From positions 1 through 64,000 of the forward strand of contig JAGRGB010000090.1 in NCBI GenBank assembly GCA_020445745.1: a stretch of 64,000 nucleotides of DNA, in the 5' to 3' direction. The notes under the pieces are model-generated. The model was not told the origin of the DNA, did no database searches, and saw nothing but the letters and a program-made list of their open reading frames with translations. The stretch comes from Rhodocyclaceae bacterium. GTDB lineage: Bacteria > Pseudomonadota > Gammaproteobacteria > Burkholderiales > Rhodocyclaceae. Made by a program: the position numbers and the translations under genes. Below, in pieces: positions 45,301-53,728 of this stretch. How positions within the stretch are numbered: the first letter of the stretch is position 1; the number at the start of each line of letters is the position of its first letter.

Positions 45301-45438
45301 GCTGACCCAGTTGAAATTGATCTCCGGGTCCTGGGCCCGGGGCATGGTCAGATAGCTGACCAGGCCGCCGACGAGCACCAGCGCGAACGCGATGTTGGCC
45401 AGCGGATGGTTGTCCAGCAGGCGATCGTAGAACCTCAT
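42358..45438 (-). CDS. RND-family efflux transporter, inner-membrane permease
   Basis: The protein has 1026 residues from ATG 45438, the normal RND size. N-terminal TM1 (IAFALVLVGGLVSYL) is followed by two large periplasmic loops and twelve membrane segments in total. TM4 carries GMLVDDAVVVVEAI with the paired Asp of the proton relay. It would act with the adaptor encoded just upstream. No TolC-like outer-membrane gene is in the window. The substrate cannot be predicted. Confidence 0.92.
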   Translation of the reverse strand: MRFYDRLLDNHPLANIAFALVLVGGLVSYLTMPRAQDPEINFNWVSILTVLPGASAEDVEHEVTAPLEDAIARVKDVKFVSSSSRESVSSILVRFNELSDAAFDKRVNDLRREIQSKASDELPPEADDPRVVEITSSNGFPSAILALHGEAGGENLRAAAFRMKKDLERLPGVDQVIAAGLDDAELHVEFDPSALAARRLSPDRVSDAVSAWFRNTLAGRVRVKDEEWLVRLEGKTPDPQQLARVPIPTDSGRISLGEVARVSRGHERSSQLVSYNGQPSVMLSVTKQPRVNTLELVDRLKGFVDSQQPLLAGQGLQLTMLDDQTYVTRSAISVMESNALLGLLAVLLACWLFLGPRLAVLVGVGVPFSLAGTFLVVAASGSTLNLTVLLGVVIALGMLVDDAVVVVEAIHYRLSRGAEAVQAVRDGVREVWLPVTSSVLTTMAAFLPLMLLPGILGKFMFVVPFVVTVALAVSLAEAFWMLPVHVLAIRARAGARGGAGQRRRARLTQRLRRLYGRLLLRVMRWPRTALVVALLLVVGAGGAVTGGLVRMQFFAFDSFRLFYVNVDMPPGVVLERSLAAADRVATAVRRELAQGEMRSVTAYAGLKFSETEPLYGDHYAQVLVSLQPRRGAMRDTAQIIDALEPLTREAGDGARVSFLELKGGPPTARAISVKVKADDYPALRAAADDLIEALGRVEGVRNISDDDTPGRHELRLRLNRERLALAGADAGRVARVLRLYGEGEVVASTRDGGEKVEVVVRARPGALVDVGAILQRQVPVAGGGSVPLSAVVDAEPRLAKGYIRHYALKRAITVEADIDQALTDTVAANDALKVAWAGLQGAHPAASLDFSGELDDIQESIDAMTRLFGLGIGLIYLILATQFRSYFQPLIILVTVPLAFTGVVLGLLVSGNPMSLYTLYGVIALTGISVNAAIVLIDAANERLRGGMSVLHAILYAARRRVVPILITSATTIGGLFSLAVGLGGKSLMWGPVAASIVWGLGFSTVLTLFVIPLIYGFAMRRFQAR

Positions 45439-45508
45439 CGCCGGGCCCCGCCGTAGCCGCGCCCGCGCCAACCGGGCACTCGGTAGCGGATCCCTGGTGC
45501 GATCACGT

Positions 45509-46489
45509 TCATCGCCCGCGCGCCGATTCCAGGCCGAGACGCCCCTCGTCGACCACCTCGGTGGTCAACGGCCAATCGACCGCGGCCGGACGCCCGAACT
45601 CGGCGCCGTCGATCGGCACGAATACCGGCTCGCCGGCTTCGATGACGAAAGCGCCGAGGTGGCCGCCGCGCAGTTGCAGGAAGCCCGCCGGCAGGTGGGG
45701 CAACGGCGAGCGCCACCGCAACTCTCCGGCCAGGCCGGGCGGCAGGCCTTCGTCGCCGCGGAGTACTACTTCCCGCGTCTGCCCTTCCGTATCGACGACT
45801 CCGGACACGCGGACGATGCGGACTTCACGCTCGCGCCCACCGGCGGCCAGCAGCAGGCGCTCGGCGGCCCTCAATTCGGCGAGTTGGGCGATCGGCACGG
45901 CGGCCCGGATCTCGGCCTGATCGGTGGCGGCGAGGATCAGCAGCGCAGTGCCCGGTGCGGCCAGTTCACCGACGCTGGCCAGGCGCTCGCGCACGACGCC
46001 GTCGAACGGCGCACGAATCGTCGTGCGCGCGAGTTCCAGCTGCGCCGCGGCCAGCGCCTGCACGGCCGCCTCGCGCTCGGCCGACAGCACTTCGAGTTCG
46101 GTCCGCTGGACCTTCAGCGCGTCATCGCTGACGAAGTTCTCGTCGGCCAGGCGTTCGGAGCGCGCAAGCTGCGATTCGGCCAGCCGGATCCGCTTGTCCA
46201 CCAGGCTCAGCGCGGCCCGGGCGCGACGCACCTCGATGCGGTGGGAGCGATCGTCGAGGTGCGCCAGCACCGCTCCCTCGTCGATCGCCTGACCGACCCT
46301 CGCCGCCAACTCCTCGATGCGCCCGGCGACTTCCGCCGATATGCGCGCTTCATCGCGGGCATGTACCGTCGCCGGCACACTGTAGCCGGGGTAGGCCGCC
46401 AGCTCCGCCAACGGCCGGCTGCTCCACCCACCAGCATATGCCGCGCTGCTCACCAACAACAGGATCGTGACCAGTGACTTCACCGTCAT
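45509..46489 (-). CDS. RND efflux periplasmic adaptor (HlyD-like membrane-fusion protein)
   Basis: The protein has 326 residues from ATG 46489 with GAGG upstream. After a signal peptide (LLVSSAAYA) the barrel-sandwich/lipoyl halves (ISAEVAGRIEELAARVGQAIDEG and IRAPFDGVVRERLASVGE) flank a short alpha-helical hairpin. The RND permease follows in the same operon, 70 bp on. There is no lipobox. Confidence 0.9.
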   Translation of the reverse strand: MTVKSLVTILLLVSSAAYAGGWSSRPLAELAAYPGYSVPATVHARDEARISAEVAGRIEELAARVGQAIDEGAVLAHLDDRSHRIEVRRARAALSLVDKRIRLAESQLARSERLADENFVSDDALKVQRTELEVLSAEREAAVQALAAAQLELARTTIRAPFDGVVRERLASVGELAAPGTALLILAATDQAEIRAAVPIAQLAELRAAERLLLAAGGREREVRIVRVSGVVDTEGQTREVVLRGDEGLPPGLAGELRWRSPLPHLPAGFLQLRGGHLGAFVIEAGEPVFVPIDGAEFGRPAAVDWPLTTEVVDEGRLGLESARGR

Positions 46490-46721
46490 GCCACCTCGAC
46501 GAATGGACGACCGATGTCGCCGGATCAGGAAGCCGCGGCGCCAGTCCCGGCGCACCGGCGGCCCTTCCCTGTGACGTTCCGCCGCACCCCACGGGCCGGC
46601 AGACCACGCTCGATCAGTCGCGACTCCAATAGGCAAAGCTTGCCAGATTCTGCGGTCGGTCGCCCGCTGCGCGAACGACCAGCGGCGACACGATAAAGAA
46701 TTCGCCGGGGGAGCCGTTCCA

Positions 46722-48389
46722 ATGCTTGGCGGGCTCGACACCGCCCTCCGACGCATGGATATCGAGGAAATCATGAAGCGGCTCGCCGATACCCCGATCT
46801 GGTTGCGATTGACCGCCGCGGTCTGGCTGCTGCTGCTGATCGCCTGGGGATCATTCATCTATTGGGAGACTCGCGTCAGCCGCGAAATCGCGATCGATCA
46901 GTCCGAACTGTTTGCCGCCAGCCTGAGCGAGACCACAGTCGCCGGCCTGACCGGCATGATGATCAATGGCACCATCGGCCGTCGCCGGATGTTTCTCGAG
47001 CAGATCGAGCAACTGGATGCGGTCCGGGAACTGCGCGTCCTGCGCGCCCCCGCGGTATCCGAAGTTTTCGGACGCCCCGACGACGAACCGCGACCGGACG
47101 AGCTCGAACGCCGGGCGATGGACCGTGGCGAGGCCTGGCGAGGGGTCAGCGAGGAGGGCGGCACCCGCCATCTGCGGATGATATTTCCGATCCTCGCCCA
47201 GCAGGACTACCTCGGCAAGAATTGCCTGAGCTGCCATCAGGTACCGGCCGGCACTCCGCTGGGGGCGGTCAGCATGCGGATCACGCTGGATCGCGTCGAC
47301 GCCGCGGTGGCCAGGTTCCGGGACACCAGCATCCTGTTCTCGATCCTCGCCTCGCTCGGTGTGCTGCCGATCGTGTTCCTGTTCGTCCGCCGCTTCGTCA
47401 GCCGCCCACTCGACGGGATGGCCGAAGGCCTCACCGAACTGGCCCGCGGCGAGGGCGACCTGACCCGACGCCTTGCGATTGACGGCGAGGACGAGATCGG
47501 GCGGGTCGCGAGTCTGTTCAACCAGATGCTGGCGTCGATCGCGCACCTGGTCGAGGAGGTCGGCACTTCGGCCAACGCCATCGCCGGCGCCTCGCAGAGC
47601 CTCAGCAGCGACGCCCGCCAGCTGGCTGACGGTTCGACCGAGCAGCACAGCAGGGCAGCGGACGCCAAAGACACCGTCGATGGTCTGGTGGCCAGCGCCG
47701 ACAAGGTGGCCGAGGATGCCGGCAGCGTCAGCGAGCTGTCGCGGGAAAGCGAGTCCCGTGCCGCCGAAGGCCGCACCCGCGTCGACGGGCTGATCGACGA
47801 CGTCGGCCAGGTCGCGAACGCGGTCAGCGAGATCGGCGACTCGGTACGCAGCTTCGTCGATGCCGCGGGCCAGATATCGGCGATGACGCAGGAAGTTCGC
47901 GAGATTGCCGATCAGACCAATCTGCTCGCCCTGAACGCGGCGATCGAGGCCGCCCGCGCCGGAGAACACGGTCGCGGATTTGCAGTGGTTGCCGACGAGG
48001 TCCGCAGGCTCGCCGAGAAATCCGCGAATTCGGCGTCCGCGATCGACGAAATCACGCGCTCGATAGGCGAGAAGGCGGCCGTCGTCGACCGCTCGCTGCA
48101 GTCGGGCGAGCAGCATCTCGAGCAGAGTCGCGGTGCCGCCGGGGAGGTCTCATCGGTGCTGGCCGGTGCGGTCGACACGGTGGTCGCCGTGCGCGCGGGC
48201 CTCGACAGGATCACCGGCGAGACCGAGCAGCAACGTCGCGGTGGCCACCTCGTGCGCGACAGCATGACCGCCATCGAGCAGATGGCGAGCGCCAACCAGA
48301 GCGCGGTGATGCGTACCGCGAAAGGCGCCGGCCAACTGGACGAACTGGCCCGGCGGCTGCAGCAGCGCGTTTCGCGCTTCCGCGTCTAG
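46722..48389 (+). CDS. Methyl-accepting chemotaxis protein with periplasmic c-type haem motif
   Basis: The protein has 555 residues from ATG 46722. TM1 about 30-48, periplasmic DUF3365-like sensor about 50-200 with CLSCH haem motif at 168-172, TM2 about 203-223, HAMP and signalling domain. The hairpin tip [20 protein letters not shown] and [14 protein letters not shown] are intact. A haem-bearing sensor suggests aerotaxis, redox or NO sensing, by inference. It diverges from the RND operon. Confidence 0.92.
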   Translation: MLGGLDTALRRMDIEEIMKRLADTPIWLRLTAAVWLLLLIAWGSFIYWETRVSREIAIDQSELFAASLSETTVAGLTGMMINGTIGRRRMFLEQIEQLDAVRELRVLRAPAVSEVFGRPDDEPRPDELERRAMDRGEAWRGVSEEGGTRHLRMIFPILAQQDYLGKNCLSCHQVPAGTPLGAVSMRITLDRVDAAVARFRDTSILFSILASLGVLPIVFLFVRRFVSRPLDGMAEGLTELARGEGDLTRRLAIDGEDEIGRVASLFNQMLASIAHLVEEVGTSANAIAGASQSLSSDARQLADGSTEQHSRAADAKDTVDGLVASADKVAEDAGSVSELSRESESRAAEGRTRVDGLIDDVGQVANAVSEIGDSVRSFVDAAGQISAMTQEVREIADQTNLLALNAAIEAARAGEHGRGFAVVADEVRRLAEKSANSASAIDEITRSIGEKAAVVDRSLQSGEQHLEQSRGAAGEVSSVLAGAVDTVVAVRAGLDRITGETEQQRRGGHLVRDSMTAIEQMASANQSAVMRTAKGAGQLDELARRLQQRVSRFRV

Positions 48390-48411
48390 TCGTGCTCGCC
48401 GGGCAGGCCGC

Positions 48412-49737
48412 TCAGCGCCTCTCGGGACCCGCGTCGACCGGGATCGTGATCGTCACGCACAACCCGCCGCCCTCGACATTGACCGCCGACACCCGGCCGC
48501 CTTGGGCGGCTACCGCGCGGCGGGCGATGGCGAGACCGAGCCCGAAGCCCTCGGCACCGGCGCCGGCACTGCGGTAGAAGGGCTCGAAGATCGCCTCCAG
48601 CTCGGCTGCCGGCACTCCCGGCCCGTGGTCCGCCACGCTCAGCACGAAGTTCCCGTCGTCCAGATGTGCCACCACCTCGACCCGGCCACCGACCGGCGAA
48701 AACTTGACCGCGTTTCGTGTCACGTTCTCGAACGCCCGCTGCAGGCGCGCGCCGTCGGCGACCAGGGCCGCCTGCCCGTCGCCCCGGAACACCAGCGTAC
48801 GGCCGGACACTTCCGCCTCGAACGCCGCGTCCTGGGCAACGCCGGCCGCCAGGTCGAACAGATCGAGCGCCTCCATCGGTGTATCGCCGGCACCGGAATC
48901 GAGCCTGGCCAGGGTAAGCAATTCGCCCACCAGGCGATCGAGCCGACCGGCCTCGCGCTCGACCCGCTCCATCAGCTCGAGGCTGCGCGCGGGATTCTGC
49001 CGCGCCAGCCCGATCGCGGCCTGCAGCCGTGCGAGAGGCGACCGCAGTTCATGGGAGACGTCGTGAAGCAGTCGTCGCTGGGCCGCCACCAGCGCCTGCA
49101 AACGGTTGGCCATGTGGTCGAAATCCTTGCCGAGATCGGTGATCTCGTCGCGCCAGCTGCCCATCCGCGCGCCCACCCGGGTATCGAGCCGTCCGTCGGC
49201 CATCGAGCCGAAGGCGCTGCGCAGCTTGCGCACCGGGCGCGCGAGATAGCCGGCCATGACGCCGCTGAAGGCCAGGCTGGCGAGCAGACCGGAGACCAGC
49301 GGCAGCCACGGCGACGGCGCACCCCGACCGCCGCGCCGTCGTTCGTGGCGTGGCGGGGCGACCGTCACCACCCGATACTCGGCACCGTCGGGTCCGCTCG
49401 TCGCGAGGGTGTCGCTGTCCAGCCCGTGCGCCCGGGCCTCGTCGGCGGACGGCACGCTGCGGCCGCGAATTTCGCGGCCGGCCGCGTCGACGACATAGAC
49501 GCGCGTGCGCGCCCCGCGGCCCTCCCATTCGTCCAGCATCGCGCGAACGGCTGCGGGTCCGCCATGGTGCAGTACCGCGGCGAACGAGCCGGCCACGAAG
49601 CCGCCCCGCCTGGCGCTGTCCTCGGCCGCGTCCAGGTCGACCTGCCGGTACAGCCAGACCGCAACGCCGACACCACCCGCGGCCAGCACCAGGCTCAGCC
49701 AGAAGGCGACGAACAGCTTCCAGAACAGGCGCCCCAC
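48412..49737 (-). CDS. CpxA-like sensor histidine kinase
   Basis: The protein has 441 residues from GTG 49737, 4 bp after the response-regulator stop. It begins VGRLFWKLFVAFW as CpxA-type kinases do. TM1 about 8-28, a periplasmic domain to about 150, TM2, HAMP, dimerisation/phosphoacceptor LLHDVSHELRSPL (His), then ATPase motifs DHGPGVP and GFGLGLAIARR. Sensing of envelope stress is inferred from the neighbouring Spy-like gene. Confidence 0.9.
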   Translation of the reverse strand: MGRLFWKLFVAFWLSLVLAAGGVGVAVWLYRQVDLDAAEDSARRGGFVAGSFAAVLHHGGPAAVRAMLDEWEGRGARTRVYVVDAAGREIRGRSVPSADEARAHGLDSDTLATSGPDGAEYRVVTVAPPRHERRRGGRGAPSPWLPLVSGLLASLAFSGVMAGYLARPVRKLRSAFGSMADGRLDTRVGARMGSWRDEITDLGKDFDHMANRLQALVAAQRRLLHDVSHELRSPLARLQAAIGLARQNPARSLELMERVEREAGRLDRLVGELLTLARLDSGAGDTPMEALDLFDLAAGVAQDAAFEAEVSGRTLVFRGDGQAALVADGARLQRAFENVTRNAVKFSPVGGRVEVVAHLDDGNFVLSVADHGPGVPAAELEAIFEPFYRSAGAGAEGFGLGLAIARRAVAAQGGRVSAVNVEGGGLCVTITIPVDAGPERR

Positions 49738-49741
49738 CGGG

Positions 49742-50428
49742 TCAGACCTTGACCAGCTGGTAGCCCTGGCCGCGCACCGTCTGGATCCACGACTGACCGT
49801 CCTCGCGCGGGCCGAGCTTGTGACGGATGCTGGAGACATGCACGTCGATGCTGCGGTCGAAGCGGGTCAACGGGCGGCCCAGGCCATGCTCGGACAGCTC
49901 GTCCTTGGCGACCACGTGGCCTGCCTTGCGAGCCAGCAACTCGAGCAGATTGAACTCGGTACTGGTCAGCTCCAGCGCCTGGCCCTGCCAGCGCGCCTCG
50001 CGACGCTCCGGCCACATCGTCAGCGGACCGGCCTGCACCGGGCCATCGTCCGCCTCGTCCGCGACGCCAGCGCTGCGCCGCAGGATGGCGCGGATCCGCG
50101 CGACCAGTTCGCGCGGCGTGCACGGCTTCGGCACATAGTCGTCGGCCCCCAGTTCGAGACCGACGATGCGATCCACGTCGTCGCCCCGCGCGGTCAGCAT
50201 GATCACCGGCATGCGGCTGCCCTGGCGGATCCGGCGCAGGGTCTCGACGCCGTTCATGCGCGGCATCATCACATCCAGCACCGCGATCGCGTAGGCGCCG
50301 CTCAGCGCCGCCTCGACACCGGCCTCGCCATCGTGTTCGGCGTGGATCTCGAAGCCTTCCTGCTGCAGGTACTCGGCCAGCATCGAGACCAGTTCGACAT
50401 CATCGTCCACGAGCAGCACCTTGCTCAT
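49742..50428 (-). CDS. CpxR/OmpR-family response regulator
   Basis: The protein has 228 residues from ATG 50428. Receiver domain with VDDD (acid pocket), VLDVMMP (phospho-Asp), LTARGDD and KPC (Lys). The winged-helix C-terminal domain has LTSTEFNLLELLAR and IDVHVSSIRHKLG. It forms a unit with the kinase and lies divergent from a CpxP/Spy-like gene with matching DNA boxes between them. Confidence 0.92.
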   Translation of the reverse strand: MSKVLLVDDDVELVSMLAEYLQQEGFEIHAEHDGEAGVEAALSGAYAIAVLDVMMPRMNGVETLRRIRQGSRMPVIMLTARGDDVDRIVGLELGADDYVPKPCTPRELVARIRAILRRSAGVADEADDGPVQAGPLTMWPERREARWQGQALELTSTEFNLLELLARKAGHVVAKDELSEHGLGRPLTRFDRSIDVHVSSIRHKLGPREDGQSWIQTVRGQGYQLVKV

Positions 50429-50506
50429 CGAACGCCCTCCTCGCGCTTGCAACTCGGTGATCCATCATACGGTCCACGCTCGCACGCACATCAGCATTTT
50501 CCACTC

Positions 50507-50521
50507 TTAACCCGCCTTTAC
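50507..50521. promoter_or_regulatory. CpxR-like box 1
   Basis: TTAAC-N5-TTTAC on the + strand, which is GTAAA-N5-GTTAA on the minus strand. It agrees with the CpxR consensus GTAAA-N5-GTAA except for one base. It lies between the divergent regulator and spy-like genes, about 80 bp from the regulator start. Confidence 0.5.
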
Positions 50522-50579
50522 ATGGCATTGACCGGGCTTAACGCGACATTCGCGACAATCACCGCAAGCGGCTCCGGGC

Positions 50580-50594
50580 TTTACGCCGATTTAC
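50580..50594. promoter_or_regulatory. CpxR-like box 2
   Basis: TTTAC-N5-TTTAC on the + strand, exactly GTAAA-N5-GTAAA on the minus strand, a full match to the CpxR consensus. It is 92 bp upstream of the Spy/CpxP-like start, a suitable activation distance. Autoregulation and control of the Spy-like gene are inferred. Confidence 0.6.
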
Positions 50595-50685
50595 CCGGCA
50601 ATAACCGCATTTCACGGTGGGCAGCGGCACACTGCAGTCGTCCGGCCAGCGCCGGAAACAGCAATGCACGTGACAGGAGAACATC

Positions 50686-51225
50686 ATGAAAACGCGAAAC
50701 AAGATCATTGCCGGCATCGTCGCGGCCAGTGCCCTGGCCGTCGCCGTTCCGTTCGTCGCCCATGCCGATCCGATGGCGGGCGGCTGCTTCGAAGGTGCCC
50801 GCCACGGCGGCCAGCACCGCATGTTCGGTGGCCACGAGGGCAGGCACCATGGCGGCCACATGGGCGGCAGCGAGCACATGCTGCGCCGCCTCGATCTGGA
50901 CGAGGCCCAGCGTGACCGGATCTTCGAACTGCGCCATGCCCAGGCACCGCAGATGCGAGCCAAATGGAAGGAGGCCCGCAACGCGCGCAAGGCCTTGCAG
51001 GAGCTTGCCTGGTCGGGCGAGTACGACGCGACCAAGGCCGCTGGCCTGGCGCGACAGGGCGCCGATGCGATGGCCGAGATCGCCGGCATGCGGGCACAGA
51101 TGCAGGCCGACATCTACCAGTTGCTGAATGCGGATCAGCGCACCCGATTGGCCGAATTGCGGTCGCAGGTGACGCACGGTGGCGATCAACCGATGCACTG
51201 GCGTCACGGCCACCGTGACGATTGA
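50686..51225 (+). CDS. Spy/CpxP-family periplasmic protein
   Basis: The protein has 179 residues with a signal peptide ending AHA (KIIAGIVAASALAVAVPFVA). A His/Gly-rich segment (about 40-65) may bind metal. The helical part contains LDLDEAQRDRIFEL and the second LTxxQ-type motif LLNADQRTRLAEL. CpxP/Spy proteins are periplasmic chaperones or inhibitors of the Cpx kinase. It lies next to a CpxRA-like pair with CpxR-like sites. Confidence 0.85.
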   Translation: MKTRNKIIAGIVAASALAVAVPFVAHADPMAGGCFEGARHGGQHRMFGGHEGRHHGGHMGGSEHMLRRLDLDEAQRDRIFELRHAQAPQMRAKWKEARNARKALQELAWSGEYDATKAAGLARQGADAMAEIAGMRAQMQADIYQLLNADQRTRLAELRSQVTHGGDQPMHWRHGHRDD

Positions 51226-51266
51226 CGGACCGTGAGCCGCGGGCATCCGCCACAGGAGGGCACGTC

Positions 51267-51842
51267 ATGAACACTCAGACATCGCGAAGCGGCGCGCGCG
51301 CGGGTGCGACGGTGTTGCTGGCGGCAGGGCTGCTGGCCGCCTGCGCAAGTCCGCCGCTGGTGCGCGAGTACCCCAGCCGGGTACCACCGGCGGCGAGCGC
51401 CCCCGCGCCGCTGGCGATCTACCCGGCCCGCGGCCAGGATGCCCGCCAGCTCGCACGGGACCGCTTCGAGTGCTACGGCTGGGCGGTCCAGCAGAGCGGT
51501 TTCGATCCTGCGCGCTCGCTGGTGCGGCTGCCGCGACCGGCGGTGCGGGTCGACGCCGACCCGCCGGCCGGGGTCGGCACCGCGGCCGGCGTGCTGACCG
51601 GCGCGGCAATCGGAGCTGCGGTGTCCAGTCCGCACCACAGCGGCGAAGCGGCAGTGGTCGGCGCGGTGCTGGGCGGCATCGTCGGCGCGGCATCCGACTC
51701 GGCGCGCGCTGCCGAGGCTCGCAGCCTCGAATCGGAACTCAATCGCCAGGCCGCCCGCGACAACGCGCTCGACGCCCGCGGCCAGGCCTATCAGCGCGCG
51801 TTCTCGGCCTGCCTCGAGGGGCGCGGCTATACCGTCAAGTGA
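51267..51842 (+). CDS. Putative lipoprotein with glycine-zipper region and CLEGRGYTV tail
   Basis: The protein has 191 residues from ATG 51267 with AGGAGGG upstream. The lipobox LLAAC is near residue 26. A Gly-zipper-like membrane segment (AAGVLTGAAIGAAV and AVLGGIVGAAS) lies at about 105-140. DRFECYGWAVQQSGFDP in the middle and CLEGRGYTVK at the end also occur in the next protein. The glycine zipper suggests outer-membrane association. Confidence 0.68.
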   Translation: MNTQTSRSGARAGATVLLAAGLLAACASPPLVREYPSRVPPAASAPAPLAIYPARGQDARQLARDRFECYGWAVQQSGFDPARSLVRLPRPAVRVDADPPAGVGTAAGVLTGAAIGAAVSSPHHSGEAAVVGAVLGGIVGAASDSARAAEARSLESELNRQAARDNALDARGQAYQRAFSACLEGRGYTVK

Positions 51843-51852
51843 GGAGGGCGCC

Positions 51853-52779
51853 ATGAGACCGATTCGATTCGCCATCTGCTGGCTGCTTGCAGCCCTGGCC
51901 GTCGGCACGCTGCCGACGGCCCAGGCCGACGATCGGCGCGGCGAGATCCGCTTCAGCGGGCAGCACCAGAGTGCCGGCGACAACAAGCCGTTCCGCAGCC
52001 GCGACGACGGCTGGCAGACCCAGCGCAAGGGCCGGCCCGCCGCCGACGACAGCCACCGCAAGGGCGGCAAGCCCTACGTGCGCAGCGGCCCGCGCCGGGA
52101 AGAGGTGTGGCGACCGGGTGGTCGTCAGGACCAGCAGCGCTGGACCGGCGATCGCGGGCACGACAATCGTCGCGACTGGCGCGACAGCGGCCGCGATCGC
52201 CGCGATCATCGCCGCGACTGGCGCGACAACCGCAGCGACTGGCGGGATCACCGCCACCACGCGCCGCGCATCGGCGTCGTCGTCACCACGCTGCCGTGGG
52301 GCTATCGCGAGATCCACCACCGCCGCCACAGCTATTTCTACGCCAGCGGCCTGTGGTACGGCCCGTGGGGCGGCAGCTATGTGCGCATCGCCGCGCCGAT
52401 CGGCGCGGTCGTCGCAAGCTTGCCGTTCGGCTACACCACCATCGGCATCGGCACGACCTTGTACTACCGCTACGACGATGCCTGGTACCTGCCTCACCGC
52501 CAAGGCTATGTCGTGGTCGAGCCGCCGGACCAGTACGACCGCAGCGACCGCCTGCAGGACGCCGACGACACCTTGTTCGCCTATCCGAACGCGGGCCAGG
52601 ATGAAGCGACCCAGGCGGAAGACCGCTTCGAGTGCCACCGCTGGGCGGCCGAGCAGACCGGCTACGATCCGTCGCTGATCCCCGCCGCCGGCGCGACGCC
52701 GGACGATCTGAAGCGGCGACCGGACTACCTCCGTGCGCTGACCGCCTGCCTCGAGGGACGCGGCTACACGGTACGATAG
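51853..52779 (+). CDS. DUF6515-like exported protein sharing CLEGRGYTV tail with neighbour
   Basis: A 308-residue protein with a signal peptide (LLAALAVGTLPTAQA). A very basic Asp/Arg region with repeated RRDWRD units (about 100-135) precedes a Tyr/Gly-rich beta part (RRHSYFYASGLWYGPWGGSY and YTTIGIGTTLYYRYDDAWY). The tail DRFECHRWAAEQTGYDP...CLEGRGYTVR matches the previous gene. The two lie 10 bp apart and probably form an operon. Family assignment is by pattern recognition. Confidence 0.68.
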   Translation: MRPIRFAICWLLAALAVGTLPTAQADDRRGEIRFSGQHQSAGDNKPFRSRDDGWQTQRKGRPAADDSHRKGGKPYVRSGPRREEVWRPGGRQDQQRWTGDRGHDNRRDWRDSGRDRRDHRRDWRDNRSDWRDHRHHAPRIGVVVTTLPWGYREIHHRRHSYFYASGLWYGPWGGSYVRIAAPIGAVVASLPFGYTTIGIGTTLYYRYDDAWYLPHRQGYVVVEPPDQYDRSDRLQDADDTLFAYPNAGQDEATQAEDRFECHRWAAEQTGYDPSLIPAAGATPDDLKRRPDYLRALTACLEGRGYTVR

Positions 52780-52806
52780 GCGGGTTTGCCGGCAGGGAAC
52801 GCGCAC

Positions 52807-53637
52807 GTGGAAAAGCCCCGTATCAATCTCGTCGGCTGCGGGCGCGTCGCCCGCAGCCTGGGAAGGCTGTGGTCGTCGAGCGGCACGCTGGCGATCGGCG
52901 GCCTGTACTCGCGCAGTGCCTCGAGCGCACGCTCGGCGGCCGAATTCATCGGCGCGGGGCGCCCCTGCGATCGGCTGGCAGAGATCGGCACGGCCGACCT
53001 GTGGCTGATCGCGACGCCGGATTCGGCCCTCGCCGTGGCCGCGTCGGCGCTTGCCGCCGAAGCGCCCCTGCGGGACGGGGACTGCGTCTTTCATTGCAGC
53101 GGGGCCTGCACCAGCGAGCTGCTGGCGCCGGCGCGGGCGGCCGGCGCGATGACTGCCAGCGCCCACCCGGTGTTGAGCTTTGCGGTTCCCGAGGCCGCTT
53201 GTCGCGGGTTTTCCGGCAGCCACGTCGGCATCGAGGGTGAGCTGGCGGCCATCGCCCGGCTCGAGCGGGTGTTCACGGCGATCGGTGCCAGCTGTTTCAC
53301 GATCGACGCCCGCCACAAGATGCTCTACCACGCCGGCTCGGTGTTCGCGTCCAATTTCACCGTGGTCCTGCTCGACGTGGCGCTGCAATGCTACCGAAGC
53401 GCCGGCATCGAGCCGGAGACCGCCGCCGCCCTGATGCGGCCGCTGGTCGAGGCGGCGATCGGCAACGCGCTGCGCGCCGGTCCGGCTGCGGCATTGTCGG
53501 GCCCCGCTGCCCGTGGCGACCTCGAACTGGTCGCGCGCCAGCGACAGGCGGTCGGCGACTGGGCGGAGGACCCCGGTCGCGCCTACGAAGTGCTGTCGCG
53601 GCTGGCCATCGAGCTGGCCGCCCGCGCCCCCCGCTGA
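52807..53637 (+). CDS. DUF2520 Rossmann-fold protein
   Basis: The protein has 276 residues from GTG 52807 (or TTG 52786). The N-terminal NAD(P)-binding motif is RINLVGCGRVARSLGRLW, followed by DLWLIATPDSAL and HCSGACTSELL. The C-terminal DUF2520 helical domain contains HKMLYHAGSVFASNFTVVLL. It resembles 2-dehydropantoate/F420-type reductase proteins; the substrate is unknown. Confidence 0.85.
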   Translation: MEKPRINLVGCGRVARSLGRLWSSSGTLAIGGLYSRSASSARSAAEFIGAGRPCDRLAEIGTADLWLIATPDSALAVAASALAAEAPLRDGDCVFHCSGACTSELLAPARAAGAMTASAHPVLSFAVPEAACRGFSGSHVGIEGELAAIARLERVFTAIGASCFTIDARHKMLYHAGSVFASNFTVVLLDVALQCYRSAGIEPETAAALMRPLVEAAIGNALRAGPAAALSGPAARGDLELVARQRQAVGDWAEDPGRAYEVLSRLAIELAARAPR

Positions 53638-53728
53638 ACCCGGGCGGCCCGTCATAAAGATTGGCCGAATGGCGCCGTTGATGGCGTAGATCCCGTACCG
53701 GACGCGTTCGTCACTGCGAATTCACTCC

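Noticed and set aside
46490-46858. N-terminal extension of the RND adaptor gene
   Set aside because: It runs antisense through the start of the haem-motif chemoreceptor. The ATG at 46489 has a good ribosome-binding site and signal peptide.
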